Positions 10,099-24,576 are shown, counted from the first letter of the stretch. The stretch: 64,000 bases of DNA from Xenia sp. Carnegie-2017 (GCF_021976095.1 NW_025813447.1:11574907-11638906); one strand, 5' to 3'. Made by a program: numbers and translations. The notes: generated from the letters alone by a model not told the origin.

Positions 10099-13000
10099 GG
10101 AGACAAATAGATACATTTGACACATAAGCTTTGTCGTCTATTTATTTAGCTTTAAAATTACGTATGAACTCAAAAAATACTAAAAATACAACACTTGAAT
10201 GAATGATGTAAAGATGCAAGAAATTTTATCCTTCAAAAAGTTTCTCTTTAATGAAATAATCCAGCATGCTCACTTCAACTTATCTCTTATGTACCTCAAA
10301 ATGATAACATCCAGATTGCTTTTTGAGTATGTAGAACCACGAAAACTTACTGAACATTTGATTTAGTCGGTAAAATCTTAATGGTATTTGATACCTGCAT
10401 TTTTAATCCATTTTTTCTCAGAAAAAAATCTTAGCATCTTAGAAATTTATATACGTTTCAGCTAGTTCGTTATTATATTCCATAACAAATTCTATGTTGT
10501 TTTCGATACCCCAAAAGAAAGCAAACAGTTATCGTTTGCATATGATGAAAACTATCAAAACTTTTTAGTATGAAGGATAGGACCAATTTTTTCTGAAAAA
10601 TCGTTATAATCCTGTTAGGATATTTAAAATGTCTGAGTTTGGCTTCTAGTCGAAAAAAATCACGAAAGAATCAATTCAACGCTCTTCTTTACCTGTAAAA
10701 CTTTTTTCTCGCTGTAAGAGCTCTTTTGTTTGCGGTTGACCCAGTCATCATGCAAGATTTTTTTCTAATCTGATAATTCAGTACATCCATCTACCAAATG
10801 TTGCGTAATTTTCTTTCTTCACGTAATCAATTAGTTAACTTATCTGTCTCCTAAAAAATCTGTACACTTATCCTCATACTCTCTGCTTCCCCTTTATTCT
10901 ATTCGATTTTCTAAAATCAACAGATTAACTTATTAAGCAAGTTAGAATCGTTTTTGTTTCTCTGCTCTCTTTACTAGATCTTTCTCAATCTGGTTAAAAT
11001 AAGTTTCTTTGGTCCAAATAGCCGTGCCGAGTACATCTATACATACAAACGTTTATAAATCACAGAGATGATATTTTTAAGTTGGGTATAAGTAAAAGAA
11101 AAGGAGAATTCATCCAATATAATGCTCCAGAAATGTACATAATGTATACACTGTGGAATATTTAGAGAATTGTGGTTTATTTTGAAAAACAGAAGATGAT
11201 TAAACTTGCAAGAAGTTAAATGATTTCATGCTTATAATGATGTGAATTATGCGGATAAAAGATCTTACAATCTCAAATGTAACCACAAAACAAGTGCAAA
11301 CTTGATACCACGATCCAGTTGGCAAAAGCCTGCCTCTCGTTTTTACAATTATGTGGCATTCATAAAACATTAGGTCAGGAAGTCTTCAACCTATCCCAAA
11401 TTAAAAAATGTATGCCTCCAAATTGTCTTGTGGCTGAAAACCTGCGAGGTAAGCGATGACAGACAGTATACTTGTCTGGCGACAAAATAAAAACGAACTT
11501 ACGATATGGTTTGAAGTCATTAGGTTCACCGGCCTCTTGTTGTGGTTGATACGATCAGTCTAGAGAAAACGCAAAAACACAATTCTTGTCAAATGCTCAT
11601 AGTCCATAAATATAAGCCCAAACTTTAGTCTCCAGCGCTTAGTCATTAACGGAACAATTTAATAGAAGGTTGATAAGAAGACGCAACAAAGAAAGAAATA
11701 ACAAAGTGAGTAAGCTGTTGTGAGTTTTTTTTATTATCATTATGTTTTATTGTATACACAATTGAGCGTAAAAACAAAAACATCAAAATAAATGATGATG
11801 GACTGGATTTTCAATTTTTGTTTTCTACGATGCTTCTTTTTTACAATAAGGCAAAATATGATTAAATTGGCGATACAACAATAACGACAAGACATTACAT
11901 CGCTTTCTTACATTTACTTTGAGAAGATTAAGTGACTAAAATTGTTCTTTCCATGCCACGCATAGATTCAAGAGATCGCAATATTCTTCACTTATACACG
12001 TCCATAATTGTTCTAATATGATCAATAACCAAATGATCTTATTTATGAGAATCATGCCTCGCAAAAAAATAATTAAGAAATTGCAATTTGAGCTTCACGG
12101 TATAACTATATATTAATATATGGTTTTATAAAACAGGGTCAAGCAAGTCAAAGTTAAATATCTCTATTTTGGTTCTTTTCTTAATTCTTTTTAAGTATAG
12201 CTCTTCTGACTTCTTTTTGGCTTTTCTGTTTAATCTTGCTCTGCTTAAGGAAGATGATCAAAAATCTACTTATGCCATCATTGTTTTTTTTTAACTTTAG
12301 CTATATATGTTAGTGTAAAAGTAGCTAACACAGTGTACCATATATTGTCTTTCAAGATATATATTTTAACTTCAACTATAAGAGCTGTGTAGCTAGCTCT
12401 ATGTATTTTGTGGTTGGCAAAACAAAACATTCAAAAAAGCATGTCCCAGACTGGATTAAAGAAAAAATACATACTTAAATTTTTTAAAAAAAAATTATAC
12501 TCCTTAGCAAATTTGAGAAAAAAAAAATAATAACTTGGTTTCCATAGTTTTGGATGTTTCTTGACAATTTGTTTCATGGATACTTGTTTTTTTTTGTCGA
12601 CGTTAGCTCTTATGAAAATTTTAAGTTCATAAGTAGCTATCTATGGTAAAACTATCAAAAATATTTTAATATATTTGTGTAAACAATAATTAGTTTAATC
12701 ACAAGTCTTTTTTACGAGCAATATAGTGTGAAAAGCCATAATTCCTCCTTGACATTTTCGAAATCAAGTTTTCAAATTTGACGAACGTGACATTTTTTGT
12801 TGTCCCTAACAATTTTATGGATGATTATTTTAATGAATATGTTGGTCATTTATTTGTCAAAACGCATACGGTTGTAAATATGATTTGTATTTTATTTTAT
12901 GTCGAATACCTGTGTGATATCAGAATGAATATATTCCAAATTTTCCAAATTAATGTTTTATTACAAAGGTCGCCAATAATTACAATAGGTCGTGTGCGTA

Positions 13001-15903
13001 TCTTATCAAAAGAAAAACCTCCAATTTTTTTAATTAAATATAGAGAGTGTATAAAAATCGACGATTCGCAAAGTTTACAGCGTACTATTGTGGACAATTT
13101 TGCAAAAGATCATAAATTTTATGAAAATGTTTGTATAAACTTTCGTTTATAAAACTCATGACTAAAAAAAAGCCCGAAGGCATGAAATACTCATATAAAA
13201 CCGTAGACACGTGAGCATTTTATATCAAATGCGATTATTCTTACATCTAAGTTCGATTGTCCCAAAAGACTATCCAAACCAAAATCATAAAATGACTTCA
13301 CAACCGACAAAAATTTATGGCTGACAAAATTATTAAAACCATTAGATTTGGAAAATGAAAAATAACAGTAAATATTTATTTGGTCGGAAACTATATTGAA
13401 ATGGTAAACATAGGAAAATCATTTACCAATCATGTGGTACCAAACGATAAGTTGTTGTGCAAAGACGGTAATAAAGATTTTTCTACTTGCAGCGATTTTT
13501 TCATATATATACTTCGTCAAATTCCTTACACATTTCTTTTAAAATTTGCTCTAAGATTGAAATAGACTTACGAAAGAATGTTTTCATCACTTTACCCTCG
13601 ACTGCAAAAGAAGTGACGTCACAGACATGCATCGTAGACAAACAATAAATTAAACTATTTGGATAATGCGATTGCAGTGAAGACGTCAAGGACTATGAAA
13701 GTTAATTATATTTTAAAATCCGTGGTAAATAAGTCAACAAATTGCTTTTGATTATACAAAAAGAAATGACTAGTTCTAGAATGTCCCTCATTTTGCACTT
13801 TTTTCTTTATACTTGGTACATTAGTATGACTTTTCTTATCATCGACATTCATTGATCAGTTTATGGAGTTGATTCATAAGAACGAAGTAAATTACTCAGG
13901 TCTTCAATATGAGTTAAATAAAACCATTTTAACCATTTTCAACTGTAGTCAACAAAACTGTAATTATGAAATCATGTGATGAGCATGCTATCTTCATATA
14001 CATCATTAATTATTCTTCCTGGGCTAGAGGTACTTCAAGGTTTTACACACGTGTTCTAGTTGGAATGAACGATGCTGCGAATATCCAAATAGGGAGTTTT
14101 AATCATCCTTGATAAGATTAAAATATGTTCGAAAATATAGATCTTAAAAATAGCACGATGATTGAAAAGATATAGTATAAAAATAACCATCTTTTCAGAG
14201 CTACACAATAGAAAAACCAATAAGTAATTTTTAATACAGTTTTTGGAAACCGTTATAGCACATTTTTACGGCGGGTATTCAACGTCCATTGCGACCACGT
14301 TTATACGACAAAAGAAATCGTTCACAATGATTCTGAATAGCATAGTCGTAATGTTATTTGCAAGCTTCAGACGCTATATTTGATTCAAAGAAGTTGAAAT
14401 CAAAATTTATAATAGAAAGTCGAATAATAGAAAAAATATATACTTCATTTTCAACAAAAACTTACTGCAATGTCTGTTATCACCTGCGGTCATGTTTACC
14501 AGTGGAAATTAAAATTGGAAATTGAAACTACTTTGAAAAAAAATTCAAAAATCTTAACAATGCTATTGAAATATCCTGTATGTATTATGTATTAATGCAT
14601 TATGTAAAAAGTGCTTCCGAATAAAATTTTCTTTGTAAAATAAATTTTTCTTTGAAAAAATGATATTAAAATTATTCCTTTTAAAAGTGTTTGAAACTTC
14701 GAGATAGAATATTACATTATGCATCAAGAAATTAGGTCAAAGGTCTTCATTTGCATATAACGCTTCGATCGTAAACACTGGTCTCAAGTTTGTCTGCAGA
14801 TCATACAAGTGTGTAATTATTACATCATATCTTGCATAAAGTATTTCCATAACGCTTCATTATTTTTGTAAACTAAAAACTTTTCAAATGATAAAAAACA
14901 GTTTTGATATTAACTATACCGACACTTTTGTGCTTTTGAAAGTTATGAAATGTAATATTACACAAAATACATGTATTTATACATTCACCAGTGCAATAAT
15001 CACCCACAGAGAACAAAAAAGGTTAATTCCTCTTAAACGAGTGTGACTTGTCTAGACATTATGGCTTCATAATTGTAAAGTTTCGAGTTTAAAAGAAATT
15101 AAAGCTCTGTTTTTTACTCAAAATGTTTGATGAAATGGATAATGAACATTCTGAAATTCTGTGTGATGGCCATTAAACATAAAGAGCACTCAAAATAATT
15201 GTACAGTGTTTCAGTGGTTTTTTGAATTTGCAAACTTAGGAGCCAACTCAATTATTCATACATTTTCAGCACAATAACTGTGTTTGAAACTAAGAACACT
15301 TATCAGGAAAAGAGGTTTGTCGGCAAAGATTGCAAAATGCTGTCAATGAAAGAAAAAAATCGCCATCTCTGTCGTCTAATTTTGTCGTTTGTATGATAGG
15401 GTATTTGCGAAATTCTTGTTAGACAAAACTAACATAGATGGCCTAGATATATGTTATTAGTACCAAATATAGTCATGGAGAAGGAATTTCCATCAGGAAC
15501 TAAAATCCAAACAAAAAATGTACAAAAAATAAACACAGGGCGTTAGAGAGGGGGGCTTTTAAACTAACCATATTGAGGGAGCGGTGATAACCATACTGAA
15601 CTTGTTTTGTAAGTTCTTCACAATGATTGTCCTGATTTGAAAGAATCGTAGTCTGGTCAAAGTTTTTTTTATGAATCCGATCTCCATATAATGAAAGTTT
15701 TAAGTTAAAAAATGTGTCTAATGGGCGATGTTTGCATTTCCTTTTCTTTGTATAAGAAAATGCTACAAAAAACGAAATTTTGTGATGTTTCGACAGGCAA
15801 AGAAACTTTCCACAGACGTTAGGCTTTGGTGAATTGATAAAAGATTTCGACACTTTTGAAGGGTTTGAAACTTTCATCTTTACACACACAACATAACAAG
15901 AAC
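10099..15903. other. long gene-poor stretch
   Basis: No exon chain could be built. The longest frames (12778-13152 plus, 15500-15910 minus) lack convincing start or splice context, and the first begins at TTG. The interval is very AT-rich with many homopolymer tracts. It may hold UTRs, introns or distal regulatory DNA that I cannot identify. Confidence 0.35.
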
Positions 15904-18900
15904 ATGTCACTTTTTCATCACAAGACGATTAACAGATCAGATGACTTAGCTCCTCCAGTGGACTTTTTCGTTCAGATCATTTCAACAGTAACACGCACAA
16001 AATACTCAATACACGATACTGAAGATGTTGTCGATGACAATAAATTTTGCACATTAATGTTGATGCTCTGATTGGATGTTTTGGTTTTACAGATACGAAA
16101 AATGGACAAAGGCACGATTTCTGTGTATATTCTTATGCTGGCGACAGTTTCTCCTATGTGGAAAGTGATTGGTTCACAATCTGTGGTCGATTTGCTATTG
16201 AGCACAGAACGTACTATGAGCAGTATTTGCCGGCTCACGAAAGAATATGTAAGGATATTTTTAAATACTTTCAGTAATACAAATGAAATGTTTTTCTTTA
16301 ACAATAAATATATATAGAATGCAAGCGTTTTCACTACTTTTCGTTGCCTAAATTAGAAGTCTCAATCGATGACATTAGGCTATAAACGGCATTTCCGTCT
16401 TGATTATTATAAATTTACCAAAAGTGGTAGCTTAGGATAATTGACGGTAAATGCCATCAGCTTTTTAGAACTCAAGAAAATATATTATGAAACATACATA
16501 TTGAGCTATGATATTCTCGTCTATTTTACGAATTTATAAGGCGCAACTTTGTACTTGTTCTCTTAATTATTTGCATCCTTTTCAACATACTCTGACATAA
16601 GCAACGTCAAATTAATGATAGAATTTGTTCATATGTTAGCGTTGAATGGTCTATGTCACATAACTTTCAACAAAAGAGCAAAAATAGCAACAATAATTAC
16701 GTTTCTTCAGTTATTGCAAAACGTTTTGTGGTATATGTCTCCAAAGCAGTGAAAATTAATATTGTTTTGTTCTTTGTTTACTTCATTGATGAATCTAATG
16801 GTCCCAGCTAAAAAATTTTTCATATTATATTCGAGGTTATATAAATAAAATGATACAAATTAGTTTAAACATGGTGCTTTTGCTCCTAGCATGTGTAAGC
16901 TTTAAGTACACAGTTTGTCAATGACAATTATAAACGTAGTTAATCTCGGCATAGATACAGGTGCTATTGCACAAATCATCTCAACAAATATTTGGATTAA
17001 GCACAATTAAATAAGATTTAGCGACCTACAGTGACCACGATTATAAACAAAAGTGCGTGTGACTGGAGTTTTTTCTCCCAACAGGTTACATCGTTAACAT
17101 TGCTATGTTTAAAGAATGCCACATTCCATTACTATTCGCCCGTTAAAAATGAATTTTCCAAAGTATATAAAAAAGCAAACGACTACTTACCAGCAATATT
17201 CGTGCGTAAGCAGCAAAGAATTCAAAGTGCTCTACATAACATTGGAATTTACTTCCTTCTATGTCATATTGATATTAACACATTATAATGCGTTAAAAAA
17301 CACGTCTTATAAATCCGTTGAGCAGGCATAATCTTACTTATCGACAAACATATCATCAACAATTGCAAATCCAGACTATTTTACCATGGAAGAAAACTAC
17401 TTGAGATTACAACAGGTAATCTCTTTTGTTTGTATTGAGAAAGATTTCTATATAAGATCATGCGCAGAACAAGTGCGCAGATTAATCATTCTCTAACATG
17501 AGCACATAAGCCGTATAACAATTTAGCTTGCATGCAGACTTTGATAAATCAATTGTAATAACTTATTTGAATTAAGGTGGTTTCAAACACATTTAGCACT
17601 ATAAACTTCAAGTAAGTTCTATCAGATTTTATAGCAGTTATGACGTACAGCTATAAAACTGTCATTCATCATTCCTAGTCATAATAATCATCTTATTTCT
17701 CAGTGGTACTATCTTATTCCCAATGAAATAAATCCCTGTTTTCCTAGGGGGTGGGGGTGGAGGTCAATCTTAGTTCATCTTTTAACGACACTCTAAAATT
17801 GAACATATTGTTTATTGTTGATAAAGAGCTCAATCATTAATACTTATATCAACACCGAGAGTATCCAGCATGCAAAATCAAAGTCGTGAAAGTACAGTCA
17901 GTAAGGTCGAATCGAGATCAATTTCTTCAATCACATGAAACACAAAATCCCCGCCCTAAATCTCTTATCTCAAATTCACTAGCAGACAGTATTTGGATAA
18001 AGTCATTAGAACTCTCTTACTCTAATCCTTTAGAAATCAACAGTTGCATTTAGAAATTTACAATTTGATGTATAACACAGCTTGCCATTCATTACAGCAG
18101 CTTTTTGTTTATAAATTAAACTCTCTGCAAGAAACGAACAATTGATCTACAGCAGGGAGCCACACAATAAATTACTGCAAAACGTTTGGGTTTAACTAAA
18201 TTTTCTAGCAGATTAAGCATATTATCAGATTAATAGAAACTGTTGCTTTCACAAAAAAAAACATACATGTCTATGTCATAGTGAGTTAGGGTAAAACGCG
18301 GATACGGACAGACGGATAATAACTGCGGGTGAAAAATTACGGACGGATGACATTCGCGGACGGACGGACGGATGAGCTAATATCATACAAAACGTGTATT
18401 TCGAGGCTCTCCCGTGTTTTACCCGGAGGATGTGGTATGAAATGTGACTTTCATGCTATTTCATGGCTTATCCACACGGATGAGCCTCAAAACACACGTT
18501 TTGTATGATATTAGCTCGTCCGTCTTTCCGTCCGTCCGTCCTTCCACGAATGTCATCCGTCCGTGATTTTTCATTCGCAGTTATTTACCGTCCGTCCGTA
18601 TCCGCGTTTTACCCTAACCCATGTTATAGTTAAAGCATTGGTGATTGATGACAGTGGCGTCGTCAGGTTTTTCACACTAGGAGGGACGATGCAACCGTCG
18701 AAGATGCGAGAGTTGAAGTGGGGTTCGAATAACCTTAAAAAATATTGGTTGTATCTTCTCAAAAACGTTATTTCTTTCATGCAGGTTTCATCAGCTTTCT
18801 GTATTCAAGGGAATCTAATAGATAGCGATGCTTGAAGATTGCTGTTTATTTTACTGAATTTACTGAGGGACCGTTTACAGAATGCAACTATTTTATTGCT

Positions 18901-21900
18901 GTTTGAAATTGGATTAATTGCACACTCCACTTCATTTCTTTACATATTTTTCAAAATCTTAAAATTGGTGTTTGGAACAACTGAAGGGTGACACGTCCAC
19001 CCTAAGTTCCCTCCCTGGCAACGCCACTGTTTGATGATGGCTATTTTATGTCATGATAAAAAAGAGGTTTTCGGTGCAACCACTGAATAAATGGTGTTGC
19101 TTTTTCTCAACTTTTAAGTTACATGTTGTAATGGTGAGCAAAACTGACAAATAGTTTGTTTTTTGTTTTCAAAGACCTGAGAAAGCCATATTAGACAGTG
19201 CTAATTTTCACGTCTCGACTATGAAAATTGTTCGTTAATTGGCTGATGAAATGAAATAGTTGTGATATGTCATCGTAATTATCTACGAATAATCTAATAT
19301 AGATAAAATGAAAATTCATGTGGCGCCTCGAGTATTAACTTAACGAAAATGCATTATACTTAATTTGCTAATGTATAATATTACTTTAATTGAATCAGTA
19401 TGTTGTGTTTGAACAAACACAATTGAAAATTTTTATGTTATCTGTTCAAACTTATGTAGCTCTTGTACCATGTGATCTGGTGATTTCAGCTGCAATGAAC
19501 TAACAATCTTTTACCTTTATACAGGGCAAATTATGTCAATGTCGGCTAAACGTTTCTCGACCTTTAACACCACAAAAGATCAACAAACCAGAAGTAAGTC
19601 TGTGTGTTGAGACGATTTAAATGTTGACTATTTCGCCAAATAATTGAAGCAACAAGTCAAACTTTTCACAAGAGAAAATCCTTTTGACAATAACGATAAA
19701 CAGATTTTTTTCGAACGCCAAAATACACATGGAATAGTTTAGATATTCGAGTTATATGCAACTAAGACGTTACACAATAACGACTCCTTCAGTAACACCT
19801 CCTGAGAAAACCATAACTCGTGATTTTCCTTATGGCATTTGAAATACCTCAGGACTTTGTGCATGGTATGAGGTCAATAGTACATGTTCCAAGTTCTAAC
19901 TTAGGCTTTTCACATATATATACAGGCATATATTCTAAATAAGAGCTATACTATAAATTTTTACGCCAATTAAACGAAATGAAAAATTAAGTTCTCTTTT
20001 TGAGAGACAAAAGCTTGCAAGCTCAGCTGTAAGATCATTCGTAGTTAAGTTTGAAAGAAATGCAAGGCTTTCATCTTCTGATTTATATAAAATGCGTTAC
20101 CGCATTCACCAGTGATAGGCTGGTCTTAAAACTTCTTCACTTTGTGTTTACTCAGATTGAAATATATACCGAAATGCAACAGACAGTAGTGAAATTACTG
20201 ACTGAGTTCAAACCCTTGGCCATTGCGGAGAAAAGGCAGAATCTATCTGTCGACGTTGGAAATATCATGACTTGGCTGAAAAGTATTCAAACCTTTGTTG
20301 ATAAATGGGTAAACTATTTTTTGTAAATTTTCGATAAGATTGATTTTTCTTTACTATCAACAAATAGTGGTGAATGTCTAGTTTCCACAAGTTTTAAATT
20401 ATGAGAATATTTAAATGTAACTGGCTGAGCACACCATAGAAAAATGAACAAAATTCAACGATTTGTTTTTGTAGATGGTAGACAATAACATCAGTGGAAA
20501 CATAACAAAATCTTCGATCACACCAACATCTACTTCGGTAATAAGCAAAGTATATTAACTTTGCCAGAAACTATTTGACAAAATCGTTTTGTAGAATCAT
20601 CTTACAACGTCTATAATTTGTGGATATTAATGGTTTCATGAAATTTCTAACTATATGTTTTAATATGTTCTTCACAACTGTCAGATTTACTGAAATTAAA
20701 CTCAGAAAACGTTCTGATTATGCTTTGATAAAGAACACTTAAAACACACTTCAATTGAATTGTTTTAGTTAGTCACTTCTTCACAGTAATATCCACAATA
20801 CGTGCAGGGTGAGAATGTTAGAAGAGCTTGTTACTCACAAATAAAAGATTGTCTAAAATTTGCTTGTGATGGATGTAAAGAAATCTCAGATCTGTCTTGA
20901 TAATGAAATAGCCCACGACAAGACATGTAGCACATTGCTTTTTTTCTACAGCGAATTCAATGAATTAAAATTGCTTCTCTAGGTCTTCCAAAGCAGACAG
21001 CACGACCGACTCATGTTAAAGGCAATGTTGAATTTAAGATACGAAATCATCAAGATACGTCTTGCGTTGAATGAAATAAGAAGTAATAGAAACGATTTTT
21101 ATAGCACTTAAAAACTTTTAACTCTTTATGAAAACTTGAAATATGAATAAAATCAATTTTTCTCTGTAGAAAACGTGGCAAAGAGTGGCTCGTTTATGAG
21201 CACTTGGACTAAAAAAGCTGACGGTTAGTGAAACGATTTCCTTTTCTTTACACAACAGATAAATGTAATAAAACATAATTTCATCTCTCCAAATTTGCTC
21301 TTGCTATGCAAATATTTTGGTGTTCACTCAATGTAAAAACAATACATTTCTAAAGAAATGAATAATACTAGTGATCTGAAATTTACATAGCAAAACCAAA
21401 ACTTGCCGTCTGACTACGCTACTGTCTTTCTGTTGACATAGGGTTAGTTAGGATATTAGATGAGGGGGTAGGGAGGAGGGGAGCTTGCATTTTAGAACAC
21501 ATTGAAAACAATGCATTTAGATATCATGAATAAATGAACATGAGCCCTCCACCCCATTTATCGATCTTCTTACGCCTATGCTTGGTGATGAAGTCAAAAA
21601 TACAGTAACTGAAACTCTATTTTCATCTCTTTAAAATGACGCTGTTGACATGCTACACGTAACAGAAGAAATTTGGCTTCTCTTTGTTTTTGTAGTTCTA
21701 AACTTCACATCTCCTCACAAAATACATGTTTCTTCTTATGACTATAAAACAGGTGAGATATATGATTACTACTCAAGGTAGTAGTATCATTATTAATGAT
21801 GAAAGGTGCATCAACAAATATCTAGTTGCAAAACTAGCTCTAACATGCAGTTATACTATTATCTCACAGCTACGAATGCCAGTTCTTGCAGTAGTACTAG

Positions 21901-22371
21901 TATCAAGTAGCTATGACAGTTGTAGCAGTAGTACTAGTATCAAGTAGCTATGACAGTTGTAGCTGTAGTACTAGTATCAAGTAGCTATGGTAAATTTGGC
22001 AGTAGAAACAGTATCTAATAACAATAACAATAAAGCAAGTTTTGTACTTTTGGTATTTAGGACTAATGAAAAATTACATTTGCACTCATTCATTTTTGAT
22101 GCCATTTTTCAGATGATTGTTTCTTGTCAGATGTTAACACTACAGGTAAAAATGAGATTCAAAACAATTTATCAATAAATATTCTTTGTAAATATTCTTT
22201 TATTTGGGGGGGGGAGGGTGCTTAAAATTTCGCCTTGATTACGTAAATGCTATCTGGACAAAGCAACATTTTTAACCGAGGTTTATCCCTCTTCATAGAC
22301 GCACAATTGAAAAAAATTGTTTTTCGCTGTGTTTGTTATTTACAAGTATTGTTTCAGGTACAAAAGGCTGA
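15904..22371 (+). CDS. unrecognised 12-exon gene, 314-residue protein
   Basis: Exons: 15904-15987, 16093-16248, 17085-17205, 17375-17415, 19525-19593, 20156-20308, 20475-20537, 20983-21082, 21170-21223, 21696-21752, 22113-22145, 22358-22371. Every junction has GT-AG, every phase agrees, and the total is exactly 945 nt with TGA at 22369-22371; that agreement is the main evidence. The protein starts MSLFHHKTINRSDD and is mostly predicted helical. It has a hydrophobic stretch in exon 2 (ISVYILMLATVSPMW, residues about 37-51), amphipathic helices in exon 6 (MQQTVVKLLTEFKPLAIAEK) and exon 8 (MLKAMLNLRYEIIKIRLALN), and a Ser/Thr-rich tail. No family was recognised and no catalytic motif is visible. 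The first exon and its start are the least certain; the real start may lie upstream. Transposon-like inserts sit in intron 4. Confidence 0.6.
18283..18620. mobile_element. foldback DNA-transposon-like element with about 130-150-bp inverted repeats
   Basis: Ends are GAGTTAGGGTAAAACGCGGA and the complement of ACCCTAACCC. The arms match over most of their length, including CGGACGGACGGA-type tetranucleotide runs and TAATATCATACAAAACGTGT, leaving a small unique centre. The flanks ATGTCATAGT (18273-18282) and ATGTTATAGT (18621-18630) look like a 10-bp target-site duplication with one mismatch. Long arms with a 9-10-bp duplication resemble Mutator-like elements; the family call is inference. It lies in intron 4 of the unrecognised gene. 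Confidence 0.75.
18652..19029. mobile_element. non-autonomous hAT-like element
   Basis: The terminal inverted repeat CAGTGGCGTCGTCAGG pairs with CCTGGCAACGCCACTG. The flanks ATTGATGA (18644-18651) and TTTGATGA (19030-19037) form an 8-bp target-site duplication with one mismatch. CAGTGGCG-type ends with 8-bp duplications are typical of hAT elements. No transposase frame is present. It sits 32 bp from the foldback element in the same intron. Confidence 0.75.
21880..21990. repeat. minisatellite, 37-bp period, nearly three copies
   Basis: GTAGTACTAGTATCAAGTAG starts at 21891, 21928 and 21965, each time followed by CTATG(A/G) and, in the first two units, by CAGTTGTAGC. The near-identity of units suggests recent expansion. 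It is located in intron 10 (21753-22112) of the unrecognised gene. Confidence 0.85.
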
Positions 22372-24576
22372 CAAGACCTTAAATGAAAACAAGTGGCGAT
22401 AAATCTTCATTTATTGCAAAAAAGGAAATTAATGTTTCATAGCTGAAAGCTAAATTAATTATAGCGTAACGTTTGAAATAGTGCATCCCATTAATTGACG
22501 AACATAGACTTAGTGTAAAACGCAACCTGATTGCAAGTAATATGGCTGCTTAATTTGTTTTGTGATATCAAAAAGGTAGAGATGTATGGAAAAATCATGA
22601 GACAACATTATTTTTGATAATTCAGCAAATTTCCATATTAAGTTAAAACAATTATCTGACTCAGCATGTGACCAACAAGTGCTTCAAATTTCAATGATCA
22701 ATTCTTTAGCTAAACATCTAAAACATAAAAATGTTGTTGACAAAACTATAGAAACTAACATTTTCAGATGTTTTACTGTACAATGAGATGTTTTGCATAT
22801 AAAGACTGACTTTGTGAGAATTGAGTTGTTTTAATCATAGGCAGATAATATCTACAAAACTTTAACAGCCATTTATTATTATTGCATAGGGTGAATGAAG
22901 CTGCTTAGAATTTTCGAATGTATGCAGCTTAAAAATCTATAAACTTATATTGGTATTAAAGTATAATAAAAGAAAAAATATTTGGTAAAGTTCAGCTCAA
23001 CGTTGGTTAATCTATGTACTAAACGCAGCGATTTTTTTCCAACTTGCAAAATAAGAAATTATAAACAAATTATATTGAAGATAGCCAAATGTTTCACGTA
23101 TTGCAACCCAATTAAACTGAAATTGAAAGTATTTGAAAGTTCTTATGATTATTGAATGATTTGAATCCAATAAAAACGAAACTGAAATCTTCAATAACCG
23201 AAACAAAATAGATGACCAACGTTAGGAGCTTGATCATTTACTAAATTTTTATTTCTATTTATAAATGCTACAATGTGATAGAAACTGACGAAGTCATTAA
23301 TTTAGGAATTGATTATAATTTAATTTTATTCAACGTGTAATGCTTTGAACATTTGAACACTTCTTACATCAAAAAGCTTCATAGAATGCCATAATGGAAA
23401 ATCAAACAATCAGTACACTTAGGTATTTTAAATCATGGCCAAAAATTATCCATTACAATATTGCTTCTATTTAAGATCCAGCATCCAATTCCTCAGGGCT
23501 TTTTGGTAAATGAATGTGTTTCTTGGTTTATTATAAGCATTTTGAAGCATGTGTACATAGGCTGTAATTCCAAGAAAATAGCTTGTGCATGTGTAGTGAA
23601 AAAAAAGTTTAAACAATTCCAAATTGAGATTAAACTTTATATAATTACTAATTAATTGCTGTATAAATGGCAATTTTGAATAGAAAGTCATGTAATGACC
23701 AGTAAATATAATAAATGATATAAAATCCAAGAGTAGACGTTAAAATCATTCAAAAATCCTTGAAACATCCCATTTTAAATGGAAAAAAAATTTGACACCT
23801 TAATGTTGTCCAAAATATGCACAATTCATTAACACACAACCTTTTGTTCTTATGCTACACAAAACAATCTCCATCTTACTTCGACAGCCTATAGAGGTAT
23901 CCCCTTATTGTTGCATGGCAACGCCACTTCCGGTGAAACAACGCGCTTTGATTGGCTTAGAAACATTTGTAGCAGCCATTGCTTTCACGTAATAGAACAC
24001 GGTCCATAGTGAAAAATATTAAATAAATTTCTTAAAGTAATTTGCAGTACATTGTGTACATACTAGCTATTGCATATTTACAATATAAATAAAAATATTT
24101 TTTAAAGATAATATAATTTAAGATTAAAGGTACTTAAATGATACATTTCAAAAATAAAGGTAAAATCTGAAAAACGGAAAAGGTAGTAAGATTCTAAGAA
24201 CTGGATGGTAGCAAGATTCTAAGAACTGGTAATTTCCAATTTTTATTTGCAGACAGAAAAATATGACATTCTCTAATCTTAACCGTTCCGAAAAAGCGAC
24301 GTTTCTCTTCTAGCAGTTACTTTGCATTTTTTGCTCAATCAAATGTGAAATTTTACTTTATGAATGATCACATGAATATTGATGTATGAACATGACAAAA
24401 CTAAAATATTGTTTCGTTCGTTTTTCACAATAATTTTAATATCATAACTTTAACAATCTGACGATGACAAAAGTCCAATAAACATGAAATTAACAAAAAA
24501 ACATAACGTCTCCATACACCACGCACATACCCTGAAAACGTGACATATTAACACCTTGAATCAACAGAGATCCCAC
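22372..24576. other. convergent intergenic region
   Basis: It lies between the 3' ends of two convergent genes. No exon is supported. A short imperfect duplication, AAGATTCTAAGAACTGG, occurs twice near 24187-24225. The remainder is AT-rich and featureless to my reading. Confidence 0.4.

Noticed and set aside
12778-13152. 124-residue open frame on the plus strand
   Set aside because: It starts at TTG, has no upstream acceptor or downstream gene context, and its translation is the hydrophobic, Ile/Phe-rich type expected by chance in AT-rich DNA.
15500-15910. 136-residue open frame on the minus strand
   Set aside because: It is not obviously random, but it abuts the first exon of the better supported plus-strand gene and has no family match or splice partners.
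16047-16277. Alternative frame over exon 2 of the unrecognised gene (CVYSYAGDSFSYVE) followed by AATAAA
   Set aside because: It looked like a terminal exon, but only the other frame continues in phase through the remaining ten exons.
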